The notes under the pieces were generated by a model that was not told the origin of the DNA, did not search any database, and was given only the letters and a program-made list of their open reading frames with translations. The translations under genes were made by a program, and so were the position numbers. DNA of 64,000 nucleotides from Trebouxia sp. TZW2008 (lineage: Eukaryota; Chlorophyta; Trebouxiophyceae; Trebouxiales; Trebouxiaceae): NCBI GenBank assembly GCA_002118135.1, contig BDIU01000004.1:62001-126000 (forward strand), given 5' to 3'. This document shows positions 1 to 12,100 of the stretch, in pieces (positions within the stretch are counted from its first letter, which is position 1; each line of letters begins with the position of its first letter).

Positions 1-209
1 TCATTTTGGTATCAGGCATCGGCCAGACTTATGCCAGATGTCTCAAAGGCGTGTTGAGACGATGTGCAAATACATGCATGAGAACGCAAGCAGTCAGGCA
101 TGCAACCAAGAATTGGCTGTCCTGTGTAATGCACAAGTCAGCCAAACACCATTTGTAAAGACGACGCAGCCTCCGTCATGCAGTCAATCTTAAGGATGAT
201 GTGATGCAC

Positions 210-3200
210 CTGAAGCCGCAGTCCATGAATTCCTTTTGCGCTGTGGGTGTGAACAAGAACTGCACAAAGGCTTCAGCTGCAGCGCGTGTCTCAGGCTTCT
301 TGCGGTCAATGTTTTTGTCCACTATCGCCACTGGAAACTCAATCTGCAAAGCACAAGACGTGTTAGGGTGTTGATCATGAATGATGGTAACAAAATTGAC
401 GACGCCTCTGCAGGAGGCTAGATGCTGGGTCTTTTGGCATGATATAACCCTCTGGCACTCTGATCTGCTGCTTGCTCTCTGCATATAATTGAATACCTGC
501 ATGTATGAGAGGTTGCTTACATGCACACAGCTCAAATTGTCAAGGTGTGCATTCCTCAAACACTTCCCCGTTCATCCACCTCAAGTAACATCAGGCAGAT
601 GACGACGCAGAAAACACGGACAGTCACGTTGCAGCATCAATCTACAGAGGGCATGCCTCAGCAACATTTGGATGCCGTTGGAAAGAGTTGTTGCAGGCAG
701 GCAAACCAGGAGAAAAGGGACAAGGAAAGCCTCCAGCTTATCTTCGGGAAGTCACAAACCACGTAGCATGCAGGTGTGATCAACAGATCAAGAGGCAGGA
801 GAAGAACCCACCAAGACATTGTTGTCAGGGACAATATATGGCAGTCGGTCTTCACCGTACATTTCATTTGTGATCACCACTTCGTTCTCATAGTTCAGAG
901 ACACATCGCCCCTGCCCTGTTTGTAGAACACATCTGACGCCTCTCTGGCGTCCCTGGGCTGCACAGGCACATTTTCAAAAACCTGTGCACACCACACAAG
1001 CTCTTCACAGACTTGCAGCTGTCGAATCTCTCGTCATCCGCTTTTAATGGTACAAGAAACCACGCGCAGCATGCGCAATAGACACAAACAAGTAAGGTCA
1101 AGATAAACGAAGTGATCTGAGTGTGGATGTGTAATGCCAAGCAGCAACGCTACAGCCAGTGCACGAAACTGCAGCATGATGCAAGGGCACCTGTTTGAAG
1201 ACCTGCACTGCTGCTGTGTTTGCTTACATAAACAGATTGGAAAATCTTGCACATGCTCAGCATGCAGTACACTGGTCCATGCAGGCAGCCAACAAGCTGA
1301 CCTTTGTGCAGTACGCCAGCTGTGCGTCATCTCCTTGTTTCTGTTTGTGACCCCACAGCGCAAGGAAGTTCCAGCGCGCGACGCCAGCAGTCTTGGGATT
1401 GGGAGTGATCACTGACACATCTGGCCTGCAGGAAATGATTTGCCCATTTGATTGGTATTGCACTGATGAGCTACAACTGTGACAGTGCTTTATCTCATGA
1501 TTGCAGAATGCATCACAGGTCAGCCTCTGGCTGCTGTTGTGGTTGCATCATTGCAAGATGGACCTAAGGCCTTCGTTCATGTGACGTCTAACTGCATGTC
1601 CCTGACGATTATGCGACACAGCAGCATTGTGCTCCATCTGTGTTGTGCAAACCTCTTTTTGAGGTAAGGCACAATCCACATTGATCAAACCTTCCATTCC
1701 TCTTCCTGATCTGGCTAGAGAGACTCAGCAATGAGAACATTGCCATCAAAGGTCTCAAGCAGTTGTTGCATCAGGATGAAAGCCCAGGACAAACTTGGGG
1801 AGCCTGAGAAGGGCGACTCACCTAGTCAGATCATCCCAAGACTTGATGTTCTTTGGGTTGCCCTTCCTAGTGACAATGGCCACATGTGACTCACTGACGA
1901 TGGACTTGTTGGGAGCTCGATCCTGCCAGCCCTCATTGATCAGGCCCATGCTGCAGATCTTGTGCACATCCAACGGCAAGGCGAGAGCCACTGCAAGCAA
2001 TAGCAAGAGCTTAAGGCGGTTGTCAAAGCACCGACATGTTACTCGTTCATTGTGAGTCTGATCCAGATACAGTTCTGCCAGCCTGTCTTGATCAGCACCA
2101 TGCTGCAAATCTTGTGCATGTGCTGCGGCAAGAGGCGACAGCCACTGCAAGTAGCAGCAGGACCGGAGTATGTCACTGCTGACATGGCCGTATGCAGCCC
2201 ATTGGCTGCTATGCTATTCTGAGGCTGATTCTGCTGGAATGGATCAAGTAGCCCCATGCTGCAAAGCTTGTGCACGTCCATCGGCAAGGCAAGAGCCACT
2301 GCACGTGACCGCAGGATGTGAATGAGCCTCTAGTACAGCGACAGTATGCAGCTCAGCAGACTGCTGCAGTACACTTTACTCACAAACTGCTCACTGCGCA
2401 CCACTGACTGAATGCATTCAAGATCGTCAAAGGCGCAAGTCAACAGGAAGAACAAGGCAGGACTTGACTGGGCTGACCTATGTCACCAGGCAAGCCATCA
2501 ATGACAGCTCTAGCTTGTGTCCCGCTGCCGCCAAAACTGAGTCTGAACTTGACAGCCTGCCCTGTCTTCTCTTCATACTCTTTGGCAAACTGAGCAGTCA
2601 ACTGTGGCACAGCAACAACACAACTTTACTGACATGCACTGTAAGATGACAAGAGAGAGAGTGCATTGCCCAACAGCAAAATGTGCTTACTGGCATGCAC
2701 TCAGTAATGTCCTGGCAGCCTGTGACGAGAACATGCCAAGCATGCATGATAGACCCAAATGGGTGCTGATTGCAGGTAAGGCCAGGCTTTGGCAGCATGC
2801 GTTTGCATGATACCCTTGGCAAGTTGATGGCCCATATTGCTCAACAGCAATCAATTGCAAAAGAGGAATGCATGGTTGGCTGTCATGCATGCTGTGGTGC
2901 ATCTCACAGTGTGAGGCTAAGAGGGCTTGTCAGTTTCAATAGACGGAAGATGAGCAAACTGTACTGCACGCTGTTGATGTGCCCTGGAGCATTGCAAGCA
3001 CAACGGCTGAAAGCTGCTTGAATTTTGCAGCACATTTTTTATGTCAGGTGCCAAAATGCACAAGGCAGATGCTGCGCTGGAGACCGGACTCTACCTTGGT
3101 GTAAGCCTTGCGACTGACAGCAAAAGACACAAAGGTGATGACAACTGGTGGATGCTTCCTGTTCTCTTCCCTTTCATCGTCAGCAATAGCATTTGCGACA

Positions 3201-4185
3201 TTGCTGTTGCCACCGCTGCCACCGCCGCCACTGCCACCACCACCTGAACTGCCACCTGCATGAACTCCATTTGATTTGGCTGATGCAACCACTGCTCTTA
3301 CACAAAATGACCATTGAATTTGGCGCTCTTCCAGCTGCCAAGCTGGGATCACATGATTGCATGATGGAAGCAATATGTCTAGAGACTGGCCTCCTGTGAT
3401 GCTCAGGGTGTCAAAGCACAAGCTGCTTGCTTCTGGCATGTTGCTGCAACATGGGGTGGCCTTACAAAGCTTTAGGTGCACGACTCTCTTGTCTGTCAGC
3501 TTTGACCTGAGAGGATGCGAAGTGCACGTGATGAGATGTTCTGTACACCTTATAGCAACTCAGCCAAGATGTAATCACCTGGTGGGTGTCCACCTCCACC
3601 AAAATACTTCTCAAGTGCTGGGCCTAGGCAGGCGCTTCCAATGAGGACCACTCCAATCACACGAGTCCCAACTGTCACAGCCCTACAATGCCAATTATGG
3701 ATGTGGTTGACCTTGTATATTGTTTTCATGCTTGACAGCATGCTGGCTGAGGGGTTGACCAAGGCATGCAAGCTGATAGGTCAGAGGACTCACTTGACAA
3801 CAAACTGATTGCGTCTCTGCTGAAAATAAGGCTGCGGTGGTCGTTTCTTGCCTGCCACATGTGAATCAGTGATCAACTATTTGTTTCCCGGGTCAGAAGC
3901 CAACCAATGCATTCAGCATAGATTCAAACACGAAATCAGCTGTAATCCTTTACCTGTTCTGGCTTTGACCGCTACTGGTTTGCAAGTGAAACGAGCTCTG
4001 CTTTGTGCACTGCTGTCAATAGTACGTTCGTGCGGTATTGCCGACGTTGCTTGCCGAGCACGACACTGACAGGTTAAGTCGCGAAACAAAGGCTTAGGTC
4101 GAAGGCAAGGCTGCGGGTGCCTGACGACTTGTTCTCGTGCAAATGCTGCTTCGCTGTGTCTCTGAGGCGCGCAATGCAACTGCAT
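210..4185 (-). CDS. Plastid-type sulfate-binding protein (ABC transporter substrate-binding subunit), 3' end off window
   Basis: Seven exons join in phase: 4185-3954, 3291-3095, 2601-2478, 1990-1822, 1425-1302, 982-812, 343-210; the last codons lie beyond base 1. The first 383 or so residues are visible. The start is an ATG followed by an Arg/Ser/Ala-rich stretch typical of a transit peptide, then a Gly/Ser-rich linker in exon 2, then the mature domain. Hallmarks of the bacterial Sbp/CysP family appear in order: [77 protein letters not shown] and [11 protein letters not shown]. In green algae such proteins serve the chloroplast-envelope sulfate permease (SulP/SulP2/Sabc/Sbp). That role is inferred from family knowledge; the permease subunits are not in this window. 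Exon 4 has two decayed upstream copies (separate entry). The N-terminal exon is the least certain part, although its phase fits. Confidence 0.88.
2040..2298 (-). repeat. Two decayed tandem copies of exon 4 of the sulfate-binding gene (154-bp period)
   Basis: The acceptor-plus-exon sequence beginning at 1990 recurs with starts at 2144 and 2298, a spacing of 154 bp each time. The copy at 2298 keeps the frame for [16 protein letters not shown] and then diverges before the RKGNPK region. The copy at 2144 has two extra bases before the CACAAGAT motif, so it is frameshifted. Both keep a TGCA[C/A]G-like acceptor region but lack the GTGAGT donor side of the real exon. They are read here as intronic pseudo-exons. 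Confidence 0.85.
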
Positions 4186-4752
4186 TTGCCGCTTCAGGCG
4201 TTGCCAGGCTGCCGCATTGACCGCAGAGTTGTCCTTGAATGCGGCTTACAAGCAAATTGATGACTAAAATGCACTGCCTGTACATGTGCAGGCACGTGCG
4301 TGAAGCTAAACTGCATAGAAGAAGGGTAAGGGGTCGACCGATACAAAAAGACTTGCAACAAGACTGTTCAGTCCCAGCTGCCTGTCAAGCAACAAACACC
4401 CTCTCATGGAAACAGAGACTTGACTAAGCTCAGAGTGTACACAGTGTGTCACATGGATAACAAAGATATTTCAGTTGCAAGTGCCATCAACAGCAATCAG
4501 CTCAGCCTTGAGCACATCACACAACATGTACAATACATTCTCAAAGTTCAGTAAGCGTCATGCTACAACATCCTGTCGCTGACATGCAGTGCTGTGTTTG
4601 TCGGCGTGATGTGGTGCCCGCCCACCAGCCAGCAGACTAGAGTGGCGCGTGTCTCTGCTGGCGTTGAGTCAGGACATTGACCTTCAGTGGTCAGCCGTAC
4701 TGACACTTTTGCCAATGTCTATGATGTTGTGCCAACAGTAGTCTTGCAGGTC
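4186..4752. other. Intergenic: 5' flank of the sulfate-binding gene and 3' flank of the next minus-strand gene
   Basis: No open frame with splice signals was seen. The first 100 bases beside 4185 are relatively CpG-rich, as at other gene starts in this window, and probably carry the sulfate-binding gene promoter. No core promoter motif was recognised. Confidence 0.4.
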
Positions 4753-5544
4753 TCAAACGCATGATGCTACCTCCTGACCCATGCTTCTCATCAGAAGCTC
4801 AGCAGCTTTGTTTGACACCTGCATGCAGACTCTAGACATCACAAATCACCAGTGTACATCAGATAACACATTGTGGACCATGTTCAACCACACATTACTT
4901 TGCAATGCTAGGTACTTACATCAAATGCATTGACAAAGGTTTCCTTGAAGTTGAAGGACAGCAAGTCTGAGCTGATGCTCAGCAGCACCTCGCCAATTTC
5001 ATGGATGCCCTGCAATCGAGCCTTGGCATACGCCTGCACAAATGCGTGTCTATCAGTTAGCGCGCTGCACAGATGCATGTCATGTGCACTGCTAGCATCA
5101 GAGCATGTTGGCAGGCGACAAGCTTGCACATGTATCAGAACCTCTGCTGTTGCTTCACCCAGCTGTCTGTGCACGTCAAGCTTCGTCCATTCCTCGTCTA
5201 GCCACAGCTGCACTTCCCCAGCAAGCCACCTTTTCTGGGATTTTAGCTCTGAGGCGTCTGGGACCTCCGGTAAAATGACTTCTGATGGCGCGGAATTTGG
5301 TGCACGAGCCTGCTCTGCAGGCAGAAATGCCACAATGCATGCAAGCACTTTAAGGCAGTAGTGCACTTTATTGAGATCTTTCCAGTACCTGCTGTCGTCG
5401 CCGACGTACAGAGAGGCGTCTGCAAAACCTGTGCTGTACAGCGGTCGCAGCAGGCAATGCATTGGGCCTGACACCGCCAGGTGGTGTACGAGGGAGTGCA
5501 GCGCTCAGCAAAGGTCCTGATCTGCTGACCAAACTGGTGATCAT
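4753..5544 (-). CDS. Conserved small protein with organelle-targeting N-terminus, function unknown
   Basis: Four exons: 5544-5389, about 5309-5142 (the donor could be 12 bases further, ending at 5130), 5033-4920 and 4818-4753; all phase 0. The protein is about 167-171 aa. Exon 1 encodes a Ser/Ala/Pro/Arg leader ending RRLSVRRRRQQ, typical of plastid or mitochondrial targeting. The mature part has a conserved-looking helix, SELKSQKRWLAGEVQLWLDE, followed by LGEATAEV, GIHEIGEVLLSISSDLLSF, KETFVNAFDVSNKAAELLM and a stop. I recognise the style of a plant/algal protein of unknown function but cannot name the family. The exon 2 acceptor has several nearby AGs (GCAGAGCAG), so one residue is uncertain there. 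It lies head-to-head with the RAMA-like gene. Confidence 0.7.
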
Positions 5545-6160
5545 GGTGGATACACTAGACGGGCTCAATGCATTGCTGCAGTCTGCGATCTCTGCTGCAT
5601 AGTCAGGGGATTCAAAAGCTGTGTATACAGCTCAGCACTCACAGCATTCAGCGCTTAGCACCTGCAGCTCAAGGGCCTATCCTGTCCTATCAATCGATGA
5701 CGTAATAGAAATTTTGACTGCGAATGGTTGAATCGAGAAGACTAATGGCCTGCTGGCTTCGCATACATTGACTGCCAGGCCCGTGCGTGTGTTCTGTACG
5801 AACTGCAGCGTCACCAGACCTTCCATCACGACGATTGCCATATCGATGCTGACATCATGCGATCCTGCGCTCCCTTTTGAGGCCTGCAGGCGAAAGAGCG
5901 CGCAAAAGAGCAAGTTGCTGCACGGAGTCGCTGCGGGGCCAACTGTCTTGCAGGTTTGCCCCAACGGTGTTCTGTGAAAGGTGTTTGTAGCTCTCAGCAT
6001 AGAGCTTTTGACTGTATGAAAGTTTGCGTAATAAGAGTAACCTTGCTGCATGTGACTGTTCGTCTACTTGTACTTCTTGTTGTAAAACAGGCTCTATAAC
6101 TTTGATAATGGGACTTGTACGACTTTGACATACACATTCGTTGTAGGGCTGTCCAGACAA
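5545..6160. promoter_or_regulatory. Head-to-head intergenic region between two divergent genes
   Basis: These 616 bases separate the ATG at 5544 (-) from the ATG at 6161 (+), so promoters for both genes must lie here. A CRE-like TGACGTAAT is present near 5698-5706. No TATA box is obvious. The assignment is from gene layout only. Confidence 0.4.
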
Positions 6161-9100
6161 ATGGAAAGGACAAGCTCGTTGGACTTGTTTCGAGGCTCCG
6201 CTGATGCCTCAGTCTTCTCAGATTTGAACTTTCTTGATGGTCAAGAGTCCTTTTTTGAAGCAAGTGTCAGCCAGGCTCCTTCAGCGAGCCTTCCATCCTC
6301 CAATGCTGTGCCAGCTAGTCTGCCAAGCAGCTCTGCAAGCTTGGCAAATGGTCAAAACCCTGCTACCAAGCTATTGCACAGTAACAGGATGTCTGGCTGG
6401 CCCGCAGCGACAAGCAGCGCATACATCAGCTCAGCTCAGCCAGTCAGCATGCATCATGAATACTTGTATGGATCCAGCCAAAGGCCTGCAAGCGCAGCTG
6501 ACTCCCAGACCGACAGCTTTGCGGCGCTTCTTGCTGATGATACAGCTCTGGGCTTTGCAGACGACTGCTTCAGGCGAGAAAGTGACCTATTTGTCTCTCA
6601 GGATCGCTCTGCTGTCTTTGACGCACTGCCAGCCCAGCCTGCTGCGCCTTCAGACAGTCAAAGTCAGGCTGAAGTTCAATCACAGACTGACAAGCCACAT
6701 GAGGCAGCTCAGCGACCCTTGCATGCTGTCACTGCGGACACATCAATGGGCACACAGCGCAACCATGATGTCTCAGCTGCTTCAGAAGCACAGCATCCGC
6801 TGGAGCAGTTGAAGCCATCACAAGCTGCTCAAGTGGCAGAACCAGCAGCACAATCTGAACCTGCTGCTTTTCAATCAAATGCTGGCCTGCAGCCTGACGC
6901 TCAGGACATCAGCTCAGTCATTGCATCTGCTCCTCAGTCGCCCTCTGATAAAGGTGTGCAAAGGCAACTTGCCAACACAGCGCTGCAGCAGCAGCAGCAG
7001 CGGCCCAAATCAGGGCAGTCCGCTGTGCTGACATCTGAGCCAAGGCAGTCCCAGGCATCCCTGCAAGCCAGTGATGTCCCCTCATCACTCAAGGATGATG
7101 GGCCTAAAGCAGCAGTGGCAACAGAGTCCACTGACTCAGTGCCTGCACAGCTCAAAGCAGTCCCTGTGCCTGACATCATTCCAGAGTCAAATGGCTCACC
7201 CTCTTCGGCTGATCAGCATACAGCAACCTCAAGCAGCCCCTCTAAGCCTGCCTCAGCTGAGGCATCACTGAGCAAACACACTCAGGCACCGATCACCTCT
7301 CCTCTGCTCATGCTGAAGACCCAAGAATCTCAGCCGCAAGGCTTGCCTCTGAAAGACCCTGGCATGCTGCCATCTGCATCAACAGTGGGCTCAGCATTGG
7401 CTGCCCCACACAATGAGCCTGAGAAGGCTGGGTCAGCAGATGACACACCTCAAAGCAGCTCAGAGCAGGCAGTCAGCATCACTGCGCACACAGGCACAAG
7501 TGACCCAGCAGCACAGCAATGTCAGTCGGCCAAAGCTGGGCACAAGGAAGGTCACCAGTCCGCTGTCAGTGTGACAAAGCCTGAACCTGCTTCTGATGAC
7601 AGGGCCAAACTGCCTGTAGCACCGCCTGCTCAAGCGTGTCAGGTTACAACAGTCAATGGTGAGGACACTGTCTGTTTGTGTGTGCTTTGCACTGCCCAAT
7701 ATAACAACTGCTGAGAGTGTGTAAGCCATCCAGGTACTCAGCAGCTTCTGCATTTGTGCTTTTGTCTTCTGCTTGTTAGTCACCGAGCAGGCTTGTACCG
7801 GTCTGCATACATCCAGATTACACATTGCACATTGGCGTAGCTAAACAACCGATTGGTCAATGATTTCAGTTCTGTCTGCTGCCTCTCAGCCATAGAGGAA
7901 GCCTGTGAAGGTCTGCATGATTCTTTGCCTCATATAGCAAACACAAAACAGAGCACTGTTGCTTGATTGCAGTGTCAAGACAATACAACCAGTCATTGGA
8001 GTGGCTGAGAACCTGCAGCAAATGGCTAGCTAATGTTCAGGCATAAATGTTGCACGCGTTTTGACTTACAAACGGGTGACATGTAGTCAATGACATCAGA
8101 GGTCAGGCCTTTGCCGCTCGCAAAATTGTACCAGACTCTTGTAATATACTGATGTAGGAGTCCCTAACACTCTGGGCATCAGGCATTGGGGTCACCACTT
8201 CACACAGGCCTTCAAGGTCGCCACTGCAAGCCTGCCTGGCAGATGCTCACAGACCTCGTTGCCCTCTGTCAAGTCACCGCCTCAAGAGGCTGCCTTGCCT
8301 GTAGCTGCAGCCCAGCTGGCTAGCAGAACAGGCCGTCCCCCTTCCTCCAGTTGCCCCGCACTTTCAAAGGTGCCACAGCTAGCATCAACCAGCCATCCTG
8401 TTATCCCTCAGATAGCAAGCAGAGCCAGGCAATCATCAGTTGCCAAGCCTGTGCCAGCTGCAGTTGCATCAAAAACCCAGGCAGATGCAATGGCAACATC
8501 ACCATCAGCTCAAGGCGGTGCAGTGGCATCCAGCGCACATTTGGTAGCCAGCACACAAGGATCATTGCCACCATCTCAACTGGCACGCCTTGCCTCACCT
8601 AGAGCCAATGCAAGGCAGTCCACAGCAGCACGTCCCATCCATCAGGGTGAGACCTCAGGCAGGCCTCAGCAGCCTTCCAAACAGGCAGTTAAGCCAGCAA
8701 AGTCCAATGGTCCTGATACTGGCTCCACACAATTGCCTGCAGCCCTTGCACAGCAGCAGGGCAGGCAGGCCGCTGCCAAGACAAAGCAGGCAAAACAGTC
8801 TGCCAGCTCTCCCCTGCTGCAGAGTCAGTCATCACCTCAGTCACGGCGTCAGTCACCTGCAGTGCCAGCTCAGCAGCCTCAGGATATGTCTGTTAGTGCC
8901 CTTCAGGCCTGTTACAGACTTCCATCAGCGCCAGAAGTTGTTAGCACTTCTTCTCTGAAAGCTGCACTGCCCACATCTTCAAGCACAGCGCTGACATGCT
9001 CAGCCACTGTCAATGCTTCACAGCAAGCTGCTTCATCACAGTTGCAAGCAGCAGGCACTCTGCATGCGCAGCAGCTTGTGACAAGTCCCACAGCTGCAGT

Positions 9101-12100
9101 TCAAGCCAATGCTGCACCGCCACAGCCAGATGCTGATGATGCTCAGCAGCAAAACGCTCACCTCCCGCACCCTCAGACAGATGCAGAAGCGCCGCATCTC
9201 ATCAGCCCTATCACTGCTAAGCATGCTGCACAGCAGCTTGATGAAACACAGCCATCAGGCCTGGTCACTGCCCTGCAGCCTATCAATCCCAGTCAGCAGC
9301 CATTGAAAACCACAGCTGACCAGACCCCACCAACTGATGCAACCCAGTTGCAGCCCACAAGCAATGGGACAGCTCAGCAGGCCCTCATGCATGATCAGGA
9401 ACTCTTGGAACAGTCAGTGAGGCAAACGGGGCTCAGCTTGGCTGCGCAAGTGGAGGCTGCCAGCTCAGCAGTGCCCAGCATGCTTGCAGAGTGCTTGGCC
9501 AGTAACAGGATCAAGCGTGTGCCTGGTGGGGACCCCCTCGAGGTAATTGCTCTTCTGCTTTGTCTGTACTGTGTCATTTGCTATGTCATTGCAGAGTGTC
9601 TGGGCAGTAGAGCAAGCGTGGTGCACACCAGAGGATACTGTCTTTGGGGCTGCAGTGCACTGCTGGACACAGTGGAAGCACGCAACTGTTCTAAGGTGCA
9701 CCTGGCTGCTTTTGTACTAAACATTTGACCATGTTGCAAGCCTTGACTGCATCAAACCTGCCTTGTCTACTTTATTGAGCACACATGAGCACCAGAACGC
9801 ATGAAAGGGTTTCACTGCTTGCTCGGAAGTTATTAAGTCCGATCATTGGCAACTGTGGAACTAAATTGGATGCTGCCAGTTTTCAGAAGCTTAGTAGGCT
9901 TACTTTGATGCGGTTTAACATTCCTTCTGAGACTTTTACTGTATTGCAGGCTGCTCCCTTCAGGCGCTTTGTTGAGATGGTCAGGAGCAACAGCCATGAC
10001 TTTGAAGCTCAAGGCCGTGTGCTGCGGCTGAAGCAGTATATCAGCGCAGATGTCAGGCCGGCAGCTATCAATGCCATTCTCGAGGCTCTTGCTGTCAACA
10101 CACTGGTGGAAGTGCTGTACATTCAGAACTTTGAGCATGTGAGTACACAACATAACCGCATGCGTCTGTTGGTGAGACACAGCTGTACAGTAATCTCTCG
10201 ATATAAAGATTGCGTTGGTTACCAAGCAAAGTGTCCTTACATCCAGTTGTCCTTACTCAGAAGTACCCCTGTAGCCAGAGTGCAGTGCTTTGTTGTCAGT
10301 TGCATTGGCCTTACATTGAGAATGTCCTTATACTAAGTGTCCTTATAACAAGAGGTTACTGTATACCTGTGCAATCTGCTTCTGATGAATCTCTTGCTTC
10401 AGATGGTTGCACAGCATTCTGTGATTGAGTCAACAGATGCGTTAGAGGCAAACCAGCAGTAGTCAAACAAGCAATGTTTTGCGTTTCAACCTCTTTCTTC
10501 TGCTCAAGGCTCATAGCCTGGCGTCCTCCAGAGGTGCTGTTGCATCCAGTCAAACTCGCAATGTTTTGCGTTCAACCTCTTTCTTCCGCTCAACGGTCAT
10601 AGCCTAGCTTCTTCCAGAGGTGCTGTTGCATCCAGACCAAGCGCCAGAGCATGCTTGTCCATGCATACAGCCTGTTCCACTTACACTCACTGGTTCTGCT
10701 CACCTGCAGCATTCAGCTGAAGCTCTCCTGACCTTTTGCTGCTGCAGTGTCTGACTGGCTAGGTCTGTTTGATTGGCAGTCTGTTTGGGTACACATGCAG
10801 CTTGTACAGTAAACTCTCTTTGTAAAGACTGCTTTCGCCATCAAGAGTATCAAAATGTCCTTTTTGAGAGAGACCACAGCAGTGAAAATACAGTGACTGG
10901 TTATCAGTGGCGCTGTGCTTACATCAAGATCGTCCTTACATTGAGATTGTCCTTACGTCGAGTGTTTAACAAAGAGAGTTTACTGGAATGTCTTTGCCCA
11001 TTATTTGTCTCGACCCTGCCCATCTTCTGCTGAAGAGGCTGATGCCCATCATGGCTTTTGCCGCTGCATGGCATGTTCGATGAGCTGCTGATCAGGCTGA
11101 CAGAGGTCCTGAAGAAGGGCCGCATTGGAGTTTCCCTTGCACTGCAAACCCAGATGCTGCAAGCATAAGGAAGCACGGAGCACGCACTGTTTCTGGTGAA
11201 TGATGCAGCTGACTTTTGTTTGACTTGCGGTCTTGCAGGGCATGTTTGATGAACAGCTGATCAGGCTGACAGAGGTCCTGAAGAAGGGCCGCATCTGGGC
11301 TCTGAACGCTGGAGAGAACTTTGAAATCAGCCTGCAGGCCTGGGAGACTTTCACCAAGGAGCTGCAGCACACAGCAGTTGCCTACATGTATGTCAGCGAG
11401 CATCACCTGGCCCGTACAGATCTCAAGAGGCGCATGCAAGACGCCATCAGGGACAACAGAAGGTACGACTGATCGAGAACTTGTTCATGTCACAGCAGAC
11501 AACAAGGGACAACAAAAAGCACAGCTGATCAAAGACTCCTTCACGTCTTGTGTCACATCAGACACAAGGCGACAGCTGCTGACAGCCTTGCGGTGCATAT
11601 CAATTGAATGCTGGTCCAACGATGGCTGTGATTCAGAAACAAGTCAGTTGACAAGCTGCATGCACTTATCATGTCATTACTGCATCCAATGACCCCCATC
11701 TAGCACCTTTGCAAACAGTGCTCTGCTTACCAGGATTGCCACTGTGCTGATTGCCAAGCAGGAGTACTGCTCCATACTGTCCATACTCTCACACTAGTGT
11801 TGGTCAACAATGATTGCTGTTGGTTTGTTGTGCAAAATGAACAAACTCGCAATTTGTGTTATGGTGTAGGATAGCACAGGACCGAACTGGTTGGAGACAG
11901 TTGATTGCTCCAATACATACCTAGCTGGGCCTGCTGAGCCTGCCCAGCATACGTCTAGAATGAAATGAAAAGAAGGAATTTGTGCTATGTAGGCAAGCAC
12001 CTAGGAGGGATGCTGAGGTGATAAAGTGCGTGGGCAACATGTGGTGGAACCCCAAGCTACCATCTGATTCCAAACTTGCAACAAGCCGGCCTGCTGGTGG

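Noticed and set aside
1990..2298. Exon copies as true mutually exclusive exons
   Set aside because: One copy is frameshifted and none has an in-phase donor; kept only as a testable possibility.
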